A stretch of 64,000 bases of DNA from Streptomyces sp. DH-12 (lineage in GTDB: Bacteria > Actinomycetota > Actinomycetes > Streptomycetales > Streptomycetaceae): positions 7,200,501 through 7,264,500 of the forward strand of contig NZ_PPFB01000001.1 of NCBI RefSeq assembly GCF_002899455.1, read 5' to 3'. This document shows, piece after piece, positions 34,959-43,037 of this stretch (its first letter is position 1; every line of letters begins with the position of its first letter). A model generated the notes under the pieces. That model was not told the origin of the DNA. It saw only the letters and a list, made by a program, of their open reading frames with translations, and ran no database searches. The position numbers and the translations under genes were made by a program.

Positions 34959-35785
34959 GCGGGGAACACGTGTCGATGCGGCTGCTCGACGACTACGCAC
35001 GTGGTGATACGGCGGAGATGGCCGTGGACGCGGTATGGGCGGTGGAGGCCCATCTGGAGACGTGCGCGATGTGCCGGAGTCGTCTGGCGGCCTCCGTGGC
35101 CGCCGAGGTGCCCGGCATCGCCACGCTCCTCGAGACCGTCCGGGCCGGTCTGGAACCGCAGTTGGACGCAGCCGTCGGAACACCCTCGCGGCGACGCCGC
35201 CCGAGGTGGCTGTCGGCCTGGCTGACGCCGGCCATGGCCCCGTGGCTGGCCATGACCGGCGCCGTTGCCCTGATGGCGCTGCTGCTGGACTCGCTCGCCC
35301 CGCCTGCGTTCTTCGGCGAGATCTCTCCCGTGTCGGCGATCGCACCCGTGCTGCCGCTGTGCGGTGTCGCCGCATCGTGGTCGCGCGGCCTGGACCCGGC
35401 GCACGAAATGACGGCCTCGACCGCCCGAGCCGGCCTGCCCCTGCTCCTCAGGCGCACCACGGCGGTTCTCGTGGTGGTCCTGCCCGGGCTCCTGGTGGGG
35501 GGCTGGCTGACCGGAACCATGACGGCCGCGCAGTGGCTGCTGCCCTCCCTGGCCTTCACCTCCACCGCCCTGGCGCTGGGCAGCGTGGTCGGCGTGACTC
35601 GCGCCGCCACCGGGCTGGCGGTCGCGTGGGGCGTCGTCGTCGTCGCACCCACGTGGATCACCGGCCACGTCCCCCTTGCCCTGCGAGGTGTTTTCCAGCC
35701 CGACCAACTGCCCGTATGGGGGCTGCTCCTCGTGCTCGGCATCGGAGCCGTGATCACCCGCAGAAACGCGTACTCAACGCTGTGA
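34955..35785 (+). CDS. Zinc-finger anti-sigma-like membrane protein
   Basis: The 276-aa product starts at ATG 34955 within the sigma gene's stop. The N-terminal ZAS/zf-HC2 motif (VEAHLETCAMCRSRL: H-x3-C-x2-C) would bind zinc and the sigma factor at the membrane. The rest has six hydrophobic segments from about 88 on, more than the usual single helix, so it may also be a transporter component (MTGAVALMALLLDSLAP; AVLVVVLPGLLVGGWLTG; GLAVAWGVVVVAPTW). It is followed by the ABC genes it presumably controls. Confidence 0.85.
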   Translation: MSGEHVSMRLLDDYARGDTAEMAVDAVWAVEAHLETCAMCRSRLAASVAAEVPGIATLLETVRAGLEPQLDAAVGTPSRRRRPRWLSAWLTPAMAPWLAMTGAVALMALLLDSLAPPAFFGEISPVSAIAPVLPLCGVAASWSRGLDPAHEMTASTARAGLPLLLRRTTAVLVVVLPGLLVGGWLTGTMTAAQWLLPSLAFTSTALALGSVVGVTRAATGLAVAWGVVVVAPTWITGHVPLALRGVFQPDQLPVWGLLLVLGIGAVITRRNAYSTL

Positions 35786-35820
35786 AACCACCGTCGACCT
35801 TCGAAAGGGACCCCCGCACG

Positions 35821-36627
35821 ATGCCCACCACGAACGCGGCCGACACCGCGCCGAAAACCTATGCCTGGGAGATCCGGGCCAGCGGCCTGAGGGTACGCGT
35901 CGGACGCAAGAAGATGGCCGTTGACGGACTCGACCTCTGCCTGGGCATCGGCACCCACGGCCTCCTGGGACCCAACGGAGCAGGAAAGACCACCCTGATC
36001 CGGACCCTGGCCACCGTGCTGCGCCCCACTGACGGCGAACTGGAGATGCTCGGCACCCGCGTGGGCCCGATGGCTGACCACCGGGCCCTGCGCCGCCGGA
36101 TCGGCTACCTGCCGCAGGCTTTCGGCTACTACAAGCGCTTCACGGTGCGTGAGTTCGTTGAGTACATGGCCTGGTTGAAGGAGGTCCCGAAGGCGGCCGT
36201 CCCCGCAGCCGTCCAGCGGGCCGTGGAACGGGTGGGCCTGGCGGACCGCGCCGACCAGCGGATGAAGACCCTGTCCGGCGGCATGGTGAGGCGGGCCGGC
36301 ATCGCTCAGGCCATCGTCAACGATCCCGCGGTGCTGCTGCTGGACGAGCCGACAGTCGGCCTGGACCCGGCGCAGCGGTTGCGCTTCCGCGAGCTGTTGC
36401 AGGAACTGGGCCGCGACACGTGTGTGGTCGTCTCCACCCATCTGGTCGAGGACGTCGCGGCCGCCTGCTCCGACGTGGTGCTCTTCGCCGACGGCCGCCT
36501 CGTCTTCCAGGGCACGCCGGACGACCTGGCCGCGGCGGGCGGCCCCGAACACCCGGGCGGCAGCCCCCTGGAGCGCGGCTACTCAGCACTGCTCCAGGAC
36601 TTCGAGCAGCCGGCAGGCACCTGGTGA
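35821..36627 (+). CDS. ABC transporter ATP-binding protein
   Basis: The 268-aa product starts at ATG 35821 after GAAAGGGA; an in-frame GTG at 35782 overlapping the previous stop is an alternative and would give coupling. Motifs: Walker A GPNGAGKTT at about 48, Q-loop YLPQAFGYY, signature LSGGMVRR, Walker B VLLLDEPTVGLDP, H-loop STHLVED. It belongs to the export-type family that works with separate membrane proteins, here the two genes downstream. Confidence 0.92.
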   Translation: MPTTNAADTAPKTYAWEIRASGLRVRVGRKKMAVDGLDLCLGIGTHGLLGPNGAGKTTLIRTLATVLRPTDGELEMLGTRVGPMADHRALRRRIGYLPQAFGYYKRFTVREFVEYMAWLKEVPKAAVPAAVQRAVERVGLADRADQRMKTLSGGMVRRAGIAQAIVNDPAVLLLDEPTVGLDPAQRLRFRELLQELGRDTCVVVSTHLVEDVAAACSDVVLFADGRLVFQGTPDDLAAAGGPEHPGGSPLERGYSALLQDFEQPAGTW

Positions 36628-38021
36628 ACGCGCGAGTCCTGCGTACCGAGCTGAAGCGCTCCATCGCCCCGTGGCCCGGCATCGTCGTCCTGGCGGGCAG
36701 CCTGGCGGTCCTCCTGCTGATCGACGGGCTCTGGTGGCAGGGCGACGCGGGATGGACGGCTCAGTGGACCTCCATGGCCCTGTGGACCCGGTACCTGCTG
36801 ACCTTCTGGTGGCCGCTCGTGGTGGGCCTGGGCGCGGTGTACGGGCTACGCGACTCCCGCTCGCAGATGGCCGAACTGCTGACGACCACGCCGTTGCCGG
36901 CCTGGCGCCGTGCGGCACTGCCGGCCGGCGCAACGGCACTCGTGCTGACGTCCGGCTTCGGCCTCCTGGTCCTCGTAGGCGGAGTCCAGGTGGCCCTCGG
37001 TGCCACCGCCTACACGAGTCTCGGCTGGCTACCGATCTCGCTGGTGGCGGCGCTGTCCCTCGTCGCGGGGGCCGTGTTCGGCATGGGTGTCGCGCGGGCC
37101 GTGCCCTCTGCGCTCACCCCGCCGGCCCTGACGGTGTTCCTCTTGCTGACGGCCCTCTCCCTGCAGCAGAACAACGAGGGGGCACTGCCGTCGAGCGCCG
37201 CGCCGAACCGGCTCGCCCTGCTGTTCCCGGCGACTGCTGAGCCGCGGGAGATGCTGCTGACCCTGTCCGGCTCCGTCCACCTCGGCCAGACACTCTGGCT
37301 GCTGGGCCTGCTCGCCACCGGTTTCGCACTGCTGTCGGCCGCGACCCTCCGGGCCCGAGTGCTCGCGGTGGCCCCCGTCCTGGCCGGCGCAGCCCTGGCC
37401 CTGCTGATCCTCCCGGCCACTCCGCGCGACACCTACGTCATCGACGAGGCCGCCGCCACCCTGGTCTGCGACGGACCGGTGTGCGTGACGCAGGCGAACC
37501 GCTCACGCCTGCCTGAACTCGCACCGCGCGGCAAGGACGCGCTGCGCGTGCTGCACGACGCCCTGGGCGACAAGGCGCCGAACTCGGTGCGGGAGGACAC
37601 CGGGCTGCGCGCGCTCGGCGACGAACGCCGACTCTCCGGCGACGCGGTGCGGGTCGACTTCGACGACCCGCTGATCGCCCGTGCCACAGGGACGGAACTG
37701 ACCCGTCTCCTGGTCGCCCAGGGCCTGGCACCGAACTGCGCACCGCGCACCCCTTGGGAGGGCGGGGGGCAGGTCGACATTCCCGTACAGAGCATCGCCG
37801 CGAGCTGGGCACTGGGCGATCACCAGCTCAAACCGCTGCAGGAGCCGGACCCCTACGCGTACTCGCAGCGTGAATGGGCGGACGCCGACGACGCCTGGCA
37901 ACGGCTGATGGCGCTGTCACCGGCCGAGCAGCGCTCGCGGATCGCCGAGGTGCACGCCGCCGCTCTCTCCTGCACGGTCCACGACGAGCTTTCGGTGTTG
38001 GCGGGGGAGGGGTCGCAATGA
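36624..38021 (+). CDS. ABC-type membrane permease, large
   Basis: The 465-aa product starts at GTG 36624, overlapping the ATPase stop by 4 bp. Six to seven transmembrane helices fill residues 15-265 (IVVLAGSLAVLLLIDGLWWQ; LTFWWPLVVGLGAVYGL; ALSLVAGAVFGMGVARAV; VLAGAALALLILPA). A soluble domain of about 190 residues follows (VTQANRSRLPELAPRGKDAL onward), probably on the outer face, with Cys in LVCDGPVC. This two-part layout is unusual for ordinary drug exporters. Confidence 0.85.
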   Translation: MNARVLRTELKRSIAPWPGIVVLAGSLAVLLLIDGLWWQGDAGWTAQWTSMALWTRYLLTFWWPLVVGLGAVYGLRDSRSQMAELLTTTPLPAWRRAALPAGATALVLTSGFGLLVLVGGVQVALGATAYTSLGWLPISLVAALSLVAGAVFGMGVARAVPSALTPPALTVFLLLTALSLQQNNEGALPSSAAPNRLALLFPATAEPREMLLTLSGSVHLGQTLWLLGLLATGFALLSAATLRARVLAVAPVLAGAALALLILPATPRDTYVIDEAAATLVCDGPVCVTQANRSRLPELAPRGKDALRVLHDALGDKAPNSVREDTGLRALGDERRLSGDAVRVDFDDPLIARATGTELTRLLVAQGLAPNCAPRTPWEGGGQVDIPVQSIAASWALGDHQLKPLQEPDPYAYSQREWADADDAWQRLMALSPAEQRSRIAEVHAAALSCTVHDELSVLAGEGSQ

Positions 38022-38590
38022 GGTGGCTGATCCTGTACGCCCGTTCACGACAGGTGCCCACCTCGGCTGCAGCGGTCGCGCTCGTCGCGCTGGCGGCGTG
38101 GGCCTTCAACCAGGACGGCGCGGGCCCGATGAGCCTGGGGACCGCGGTCCTGATCCTCACCGCGAACGTGGCGGCCGCTTCCGTCGGGCTCGGTGGGCAG
38201 GACGCCGCGCTGGATCGGACGGCCGCGATCCGGTGGATTCCCCGGCGGGCGGCACACGTGCTGCTGGCCGGCGCGGTCGCCGGGGCGGCCCTGCTGGCGG
38301 TCCAGGCAGCTGGGGCCAAGCTCGCCCCGGCCGCGCTCGTCGTCCGCGACAGCGCCGGCTTGGTCGGCCTGGCCGCGCTCGGGGCGGTGCTCTGCGGGGC
38401 CCAGTTCGCATGGACCCTGCCGATCGGCTGGCTCGCGTTCACCCTCCTCGTCCCGGCTCCGCCCGGCATCGCGGGAGAGGTGAGCAACTGGATGATCATT
38501 TCCCCCGCCACGACGGCCTCCGCCGCGACCGCGTGGGCCCTGCTGGCGGCCGGCACCGTGCTGTACGCCGCAGCAGGACCGAGACGGTGA
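38018..38590 (+). CDS. Small integral membrane protein of the ABC operon
   Basis: The 190-aa product starts at ATG 38018, an ATGA overlap with the permease. It has about six transmembrane segments (VALVALAAWAFN; LGTAVLILTANVAAASVGLG; AHVLLAGAVAGAALLAVQAA; IGWLAFTLLVPAPPG) and no soluble domain. It is likely the second membrane partner of the ATPase. It is the last gene of the operon; a strong inverted repeat follows. Confidence 0.85.
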   Translation: MRWLILYARSRQVPTSAAAVALVALAAWAFNQDGAGPMSLGTAVLILTANVAAASVGLGGQDAALDRTAAIRWIPRRAAHVLLAGAVAGAALLAVQAAGAKLAPAALVVRDSAGLVGLAALGAVLCGAQFAWTLPIGWLAFTLLVPAPPGIAGEVSNWMIISPATTASAATAWALLAAGTVLYAAAGPRR

Positions 38591-38605
38591 CGGACACGCT
38601 CCGCG

Positions 38606-38648
38606 CTGAGCGCTTCAGCCGGCGGAACTCGCCGGCTGAAGCGCTCAG
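38606..38648 (+). terminator. 19-bp perfect inverted repeat ending the sigma/ABC operon
   Basis: CTGAGCGCTTCAGCCGGCG at 38606-38624 and its exact complement at 38630-38648 are separated by GAACT. There is no T-run. It lies 15 bp after the last stop codon. Confidence 0.8.
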
Positions 38649-39128
38649 TCACAGCCCCGGACCGCAGCAGGTCCGGGGCTCGTTCGCGTATCCGCGGGGG
38701 TTCGGATGTTCATGCGCGCGACGCCGTGCCCAACGAACACCGTCGCGTACGGGTCACGACGCGCGCGGTGGCCGGGCAAGCCGGTGCGGAGTGCGGCACG
38801 GCATGTCCTCCTCCACGCCGATGCCCGGGCACACGAAAGGTTCGGTGTCCTTCTTCTGCACCGCGACCGCGGCCCGCGCCGCGTCTTCAAAAGCCCTGCC
38901 CCTCCCGGTCGGTCTTCACCTCGAAGCGGACCGCCAACTCGAACGAGTGAGGCGCCCGCCCGTACCAGGCCCTGTACTCCCGAAGCTGCGACGAAGTGGC
39001 AAGTAGCTGAAAGCGAAACTTCAGACACCGCTTTTTTGGTGGGGCTTCCCTCTCCGAGCGCTACATCGCCGTGCCCGCCGCTTACGCCCTCACCCGGGCC
39101 GGACCGCTCCCGGCTACGGTAGGTGCCC
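38649..39128. other. No gene recognised
   Basis: About 480 bp with only shadow-like open frames. No repeat, IS end or clear promoter was seen, apart from the immediate leader of the small gene at 39129. Confidence 0.5.
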
Positions 39129-39392
39129 ATGAACGCCTACGAGCGGGCCGTGCAACGCGCCCTCGCCGCCACCGGCCACACCCACCTCACCACCCGTCAG
39201 CTCGCCGCGCTTCTCGACCGCACCGAGGAAGCCGCTCCGCACGCACAACACCTCCAACGCCTCCACCCCGGACACGCCACCACCCGCGACCGCCTGCACG
39301 CCGCCGGCATGACCTGCGCACGGATTGGCCTCCACGACGACGGCGACCCGGAGTTCCTCGACGCGCTGCTGCAAGAACTCGCCCACGCATAA
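39129..39392 (+). CDS. Small hypothetical protein
   Basis: The 87-aa product starts at ATG 39129 (or GTG 39123). It is helical (MNAYERAVQRALAATGHTHL, TTRQLAALLDRTEEAAPHAQ, LDALLQELAHA) and soluble, with composition unlike shadow frames. Its start resembles small Streptomyces proteins with a winged-helix-like N-terminus. No function known. It ends 138 bp before an IS. Confidence 0.6.
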   Translation: MNAYERAVQRALAATGHTHLTTRQLAALLDRTEEAAPHAQHLQRLHPGHATTRDRLHAAGMTCARIGLHDDGDPEFLDALLQELAHA

Positions 39393-39530
39393 GAGGCCGT
39401 TTTCGTCTGTAGTGCATTGCTATAGCCGGTTTTCTGCGGTGGGCTGGTGTGGTGTTGATGAGGCTGCCGATCCGAGTGGGGGCTCAAGGGCTGGATGAGG
39501 TGGCGGGCGGGGCCGGAGGCGGCTTGTGCC

Positions 39531-40495
39531 TGTTTCATTCCAGGACGCCTGGTTGCGTTGCGCTTCCACGAGGCGGGACACGCGCCTGGGCGCACTTGTC
39601 TGCCGGCGGTACATCCAGGTCATGAGCGAGCGTTGTGCGTATCCGAGTGATCTGTCCGATGCCGGCTGGGAGCTGGCCGGGCCGGTCCTGGCGGCCTGGC
39701 GGGCCGAGCGCCGCCGCCGGGCCCTGGCATCCGGGCGGCCGCCCGAGCACGAGCTGCGCGAAATCATGAACGCGATCCTGTACGTGGACCGTACCGGGGT
39801 GCGGTGGCGCTGCCCGCCGCACGACTTCCCGCCCTGGGAAACCGTCTACGGCTACTTCGCCAAGTGGCAGAAGGAGGGTGTGTTCGCCCAGTTCAACGGC
39901 CTGCTGCGGGAGCTGGTGCGGCAGCAGGAGGGCCGCACCGCCCGGCCCTCGGCGTGCGTCATCGACGCGCAGAGCGTGAAGACCTCCACCGGCGTCCCGG
40001 CCGCCGGGCAGGGCCTCGACGCCGGGAAGGAGATCGTGGGTCGCAAGCGGAGTATCGTCACCGACACCCTCGGTCTGCTGCTGGCGGTGCTGGTCACCGC
40101 GGCGGGCGTGCAGGACTCCGACGCCGGCCGGGCCCTCGTCGAACACATCGCCGCGGAGCATCCCACCGTCCGCAAGACCTGGGGCGACGGCGGCTACCGC
40201 CAATACCTCGTCGCACACGCAGCCACCCTCGGCATCGACATGGAAATCGTCCAACGCACGCCCGGCACCAGAGGATTCACCCCGATCCCGAAACGCTGGG
40301 CGGTCGAGCGGACCTATGGCCGGCTGATGCTCCACCGCCGCCTGGCCCGCGACCACGAAGCCCTCCCGGCCCGCTCCGAAGCCATGATCCACCTCGCCAT
40401 GACCGACCTCATGGCCCGCCGCCTCACCAACGAGAGCGCCATCTCCTGGCGCGACCCCGTAAAGCCACACCAATCACAGATTCCGGGATGAAACA
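39531..40495 (+). mobile_element. Intact IS5-family insertion sequence
   Basis: The ends TGTTTCATTCCAGGA (39531-39545) and TTCCGGGATGAAACA (40481-40495) are imperfect inverted repeats; 12 of 15 bases match. One full-length transposase gene lies inside. The right end abuts the truncated minus-strand gene at 40503, so the insertion cut that gene. Confidence 0.75.
39622..40491 (+). CDS. IS5-family transposase (intact)
   Basis: The 289-aa product starts at ATG 39622 (MSERCAYPSDLSDAGWELAG). The N-terminal DUF4096-type domain (ILYVDRTGVRWRCPPHDFPP) is followed by the DDE core: SACVIDAQSVKTSTG with the first Asp, TWGDGGYRQYLVAHA with the second, and RWAVERTYGRLMLHRRLARD with the Glu. Nothing is broken. 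The open frame upstream to 39526 includes IS-end sequence. The element could be mobile. Confidence 0.88.
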   Translation: MSERCAYPSDLSDAGWELAGPVLAAWRAERRRRALASGRPPEHELREIMNAILYVDRTGVRWRCPPHDFPPWETVYGYFAKWQKEGVFAQFNGLLRELVRQQEGRTARPSACVIDAQSVKTSTGVPAAGQGLDAGKEIVGRKRSIVTDTLGLLLAVLVTAAGVQDSDAGRALVEHIAAEHPTVRKTWGDGGYRQYLVAHAATLGIDMEIVQRTPGTRGFTPIPKRWAVERTYGRLMLHRRLARDHEALPARSEAMIHLAMTDLMARRLTNESAISWRDPVKPHQSQIPG

Positions 40496-40502
40496 ACGGG
40501 AG

Positions 40503-40676
40503 GAAGCGACCTCTAAGCGTGTTTGGGCCGTTGCGGTACGCCGGTAGGCCGACCTCGTACCTCCAGCCGTCGGACACCTGACGCCGGGACCACAGGTGGG
40601 CGACGACCTCCGGGTCCCCGGGCAGCAGCACCCGGATGGGCACCGGCACCGGCTCGGGGGCGGAGGACGTCGTCAC
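40503..40676 (-). pseudogene. 5' fragment of an unassigned gene cut by IS5
   Basis: GTG 40676 starts VTTSSAPEPVPVPIRVLLPG, DPEVVAHLWSRRQVSDGWRY, EVGLPAYRNGPNT, a coherent protein beginning. The frame then enters IS sequence at about 40497. The conserved style (P-V-R-I-L-L-P-G, D-G-W-R-Y-E-V-G-L-P) belongs to a small Streptomyces family of unknown function. The 3' part was not found on the other side of the IS. Confidence 0.6.
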
Positions 40677-40680
40677 GCCT

Positions 40681-40704
40681 CCCACCGTACGGACGGACGG
40701 TGGG
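40681..40704. promoter_or_regulatory. Inverted repeat between divergent fragments
   Basis: CCCACCGT at 40681-40688 and ACGGTGGG at 40697-40704 form a perfect 8-bp dyad directly upstream of the truncated gene's start, on the side facing the tpg stub. It may be an operator of the former gene. Confidence 0.35.
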
Positions 40705-40777
40705 GCGCCGACGTCCGGCGCAACCTGCCGCGGGCACCGGCCTCTGTCCACAGACCGACCATGGCGTTCTGGTCCGC

Positions 40778-41010
40778 ATGAGCGATGACGAGCAGCAGCC
40801 AGCCCCGCGCCGCGGCAAGGTTCTGGAGGTCCTCGCGCGGGCGGAGCGGAAGGTCTTCACCCGACCCGCGCCGAAATCCGCAAGGACACAGGTGAAATCC
40901 CTCCTCACACGGGCGAAGGGGTCGACGCAGGCCCTGGCCGAGCGCCTGGGCGTTTCGCGCCGCACGGTGGAGCGGCTACCGGTCCGGGAAGCTGACGACC
41001 CCTCGGCATC
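40778..41010 (+). pseudogene. tpg: tpg (telomere terminal protein), N-terminal remnant
   Basis: ATG 40778 starts MSDDEQQPAPRRGKVLEVLA, RAERKVFTRPAPKSARTQVK, GSTQALAERLGVSRRTVERL. This is the N-terminal domain of Tpg with its HTH. One base later the natural continuation (Y-R-S-G-K-L-T-T-P-R) is in the next frame, so a 1-nt indel broke the gene near 40978. Similarity then ends. It complements the two C-terminal remnants at 5397 and 33786, but they are not parts of one gene because each lies at a different site. Confidence 0.68.
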
Positions 41011-41089
41011 ACCGAGCAGATGGCCATGGGCTGTCTCGGCGCGGCCCGCCCGAAACGCACCGCCAGGCTGCCCAGCCAGCCCGCCTGGC

Positions 41090-42076
41090 TCAGTTCTGGA
41101 TGGTGGCGAGCCAGTCGGTCAGCAGCTTGTTGACCTCGTCGGGGCGTTCCTGCTGGATCCAGTGGCCGCAGCCGTCCAGGAGGTGGGAGGCGGACAGGGC
41201 GGGGAGGGTGGTGGGGTAGGCGTCGATGGCGTCGGCCATCCAGGTGGTGGAGGCGTCCAGTGCACCGCCGACGAACAAGGCGGGTTGTTTGATGGGGGCT
41301 CCGCGGTAGGAGGCGAGGTCTTCCCAGTCGCGGTCCATGTTGCGGTAGCGGTTCAGGGCGCCGGTCAGGCCGGTGCGCTCGAACTCTCCGGCGTAGACGT
41401 CGAGGTCCTCCTCGCTCAACCAGGCGGGGAGCGGGCCGGCGGGGAAACGGTCACGCAGCTGGCCGTCCTGGGCGACGAAGTGCGGGTCGGGCTCGCCCTC
41501 GGCTGGCATGGTGTCGGCGGACAGGGCCGCGTAGAAGCCCGCGAGCCAGCCCCGCACGTCAGGCTCGATCTCCCTCTCGGCGCGGCCGGGCTCTTGGAAG
41601 TAGGAGACGTAGAACTCCTGCTCGGGGCCGCCGATCTGGCCGAAGATGTCGGTGGGACGGGGGCCGCCGGGTGGCGCGTACGGGACGCTCAGCAGGCCGA
41701 CGGCCCGGAAGACCTCGGGGCGGAGCAGGGCGGAGGTGGCGGCGATGTTGGAGCCCCAGTCGTGGCCGACGACCACCGCGTTCTCCTCACCGAGGGCACG
41801 CACGACGGCGACGTTGTCCTCCACCAGGTCGAGCATCCGGTAGGCGTCGGTCACGGCGGGCTTGGAGGAGCGGCCGTAACCGCGCACGTCGATCGCCACC
41901 GCCCGGTACCCGGCCGCGGCGAGGGCCGGAATCTGGCGGCGCCAGGAGTACCAGGACTCGGGGAAGCCGTGCACGAGCAGGACCAGCGGGCCGGTGCCCT
42001 GCTCGGCCAGGTGCAGGCGCCCGGCCGGGGCCTCGACGGTGCGGTGGCGAAGTACGGCGGTCGGCTCGGATGGCAT
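41090..42076 (-). CDS. Epoxide-hydrolase-like alpha/beta hydrolase
   Basis: The 328-aa product starts at ATG 42076 with GAGGAGAAG upstream. Features: HGFPESWYSWRRQIPALAAA (oxyanion H-G-x-P), YGRSSKP, the Asp nucleophile in VVGHDWGSNIAA (Asp in place of Ser, as in epoxide hydrolases and dehalogenases), a cap domain with the Tyr-rich FYVSYFQEPG, and the final His in LDGCGHWIQQERP. It would open epoxides in the cytoplasm. It is divergent from an XRE-cupin regulator with a palindrome between them. Confidence 0.9.
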   Translation of the reverse strand: MPSEPTAVLRHRTVEAPAGRLHLAEQGTGPLVLLVHGFPESWYSWRRQIPALAAAGYRAVAIDVRGYGRSSKPAVTDAYRMLDLVEDNVAVVRALGEENAVVVGHDWGSNIAATSALLRPEVFRAVGLLSVPYAPPGGPRPTDIFGQIGGPEQEFYVSYFQEPGRAEREIEPDVRGWLAGFYAALSADTMPAEGEPDPHFVAQDGQLRDRFPAGPLPAWLSEEDLDVYAGEFERTGLTGALNRYRNMDRDWEDLASYRGAPIKQPALFVGGALDASTTWMADAIDAYPTTLPALSASHLLDGCGHWIQQERPDEVNKLLTDWLATIQN

Positions 42077-42156
42077 GAGGGACTTCTCCTCGGTCGCGGA
42101 CGGTCGGCGGCTACCCCTCGATCATGCGGCGCGGCGGCCACTCGACGCGATCAGCG

Positions 42157-42171
42157 TTGCCATCCTGGCAA
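42157..42171. promoter_or_regulatory. Operator palindrome for XRE-cupin regulator
   Basis: TTGCCA-TCC-TGGCAA is a perfect palindrome in the 143-bp space between the epoxide-hydrolase and regulator genes, followed by AACTTGCAGGCAGG, which looks like a half-site repeat. The position suits control of both promoters. Confidence 0.6.
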
Positions 42172-42219
42172 ACTTGCAGGCAGGAAGATGAAACGGCGCG
42201 GCGGAAAGGAACAGCGACA

Positions 42220-42849
42220 GTGGCAGAGGACGACGTGGCCCAGACGCTGGCGGCGATGGGGCCCCGGCTGCGGGCCGTACGCGAGCGCCGTGGCGTCACA
42301 CTCACCGATGTCAGCCGCGCGACCGGCATCTCGCCCAGCACGCTGTCGCGGACCGAGACCGGCCGGCGCAAGCCCACCCTGGAGGTGGTGCTGCAGCTGG
42401 CGAAGGAATACGAAGTCTCCCTCGACGAACTGGCCGGCACCGCACCCGCCCCTGCAGCCAAGCCCCGCAGCACGGCGCCGCACAGCTTCGGCGACGACAA
42501 GGCGGTGTTGCCGCTGACCCGGTACGTCGGCGGCCTGCACGCCCACAAGCATGTCCTGCCCGCCGTCGGGGAGCCGCCCAGGCGTCCCCGACAGGTGTCC
42601 CACGAGGGCTACGAGTGGTTGTGCGTCCTGTACGGGCGGCTGTGGCTCGCACTCGGCACCCAGGACCTCGTCCTGACTGCCGGGGACGTCGTCGAGTTCG
42701 ACACCCGCATCCCCCACGGAGTCGCGAACGCCGGATCCGACGGACCGGCCGAGTATCTGATCATGTTCGGACCTCAAGGAGAACGTATACGGCCGCGCAC
42801 CCCTCCAGCAGCTGGTCGCGGGATGGGTGACAGCAAGGCTGCTGAATGA
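42220..42849 (+). CDS. XRE-family regulator with cupin domain
   Basis: The 209-aa product starts at GTG 42220 with AAAGGA upstream. The HTH_3 domain is at 12-68 (LRAVRERRGVTLTDVSRATG, ISPSTLSRTETGRRKPTLEV). The C-terminal cupin_2 domain is at about 110-190 (YEWLCVLYGRLWLALGTQDL, VVEFDTRIPHGVANAGSD). Such two-domain repressors sense small molecules. It probably controls itself and the divergent hydrolase. Confidence 0.9.
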   Translation: MAEDDVAQTLAAMGPRLRAVRERRGVTLTDVSRATGISPSTLSRTETGRRKPTLEVVLQLAKEYEVSLDELAGTAPAPAAKPRSTAPHSFGDDKAVLPLTRYVGGLHAHKHVLPAVGEPPRRPRQVSHEGYEWLCVLYGRLWLALGTQDLVLTAGDVVEFDTRIPHGVANAGSDGPAEYLIMFGPQGERIRPRTPPAAGRGMGDSKAAE

Positions 42850-42855
42850 GCAATC

Positions 42856-42960
42856 GTGACAAGCCCTGTGCCTCGTCGGTGACAACCACGCTGCCTCGTT
42901 CGGTTCCATTCACCACGTCATCCGGCTCTGCCGGTGACAACTACCGTGCTCCGGCTCATG
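42856..42960. repeat. Dispersed approximately 100-bp repeat, copy 2
   Basis: This segment is related to 33267-33365 (see that entry). It carries the paired GGTGACAAC motifs 64 bp apart. It begins 6 bp after the XRE-cupin stop and precedes a transposase fragment by about 80 bp, suggesting it is the left end region of that IS. Confidence 0.55.
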
Positions 42961-43037
42961 TACGTGAGCTGAAGCGCGATAGTTGACACAAAGGCAGGCG
43001 TGTTGTCACCAGGGCTGCCGGGCGATGGCTTTGTTCT

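Noticed and set aside
40523..42517. 664-codon plus-strand ORF
   Set aside because: It fuses antisense of a truncated gene, the tpg stub, antisense of the epoxide hydrolase and the XRE gene out of frame.
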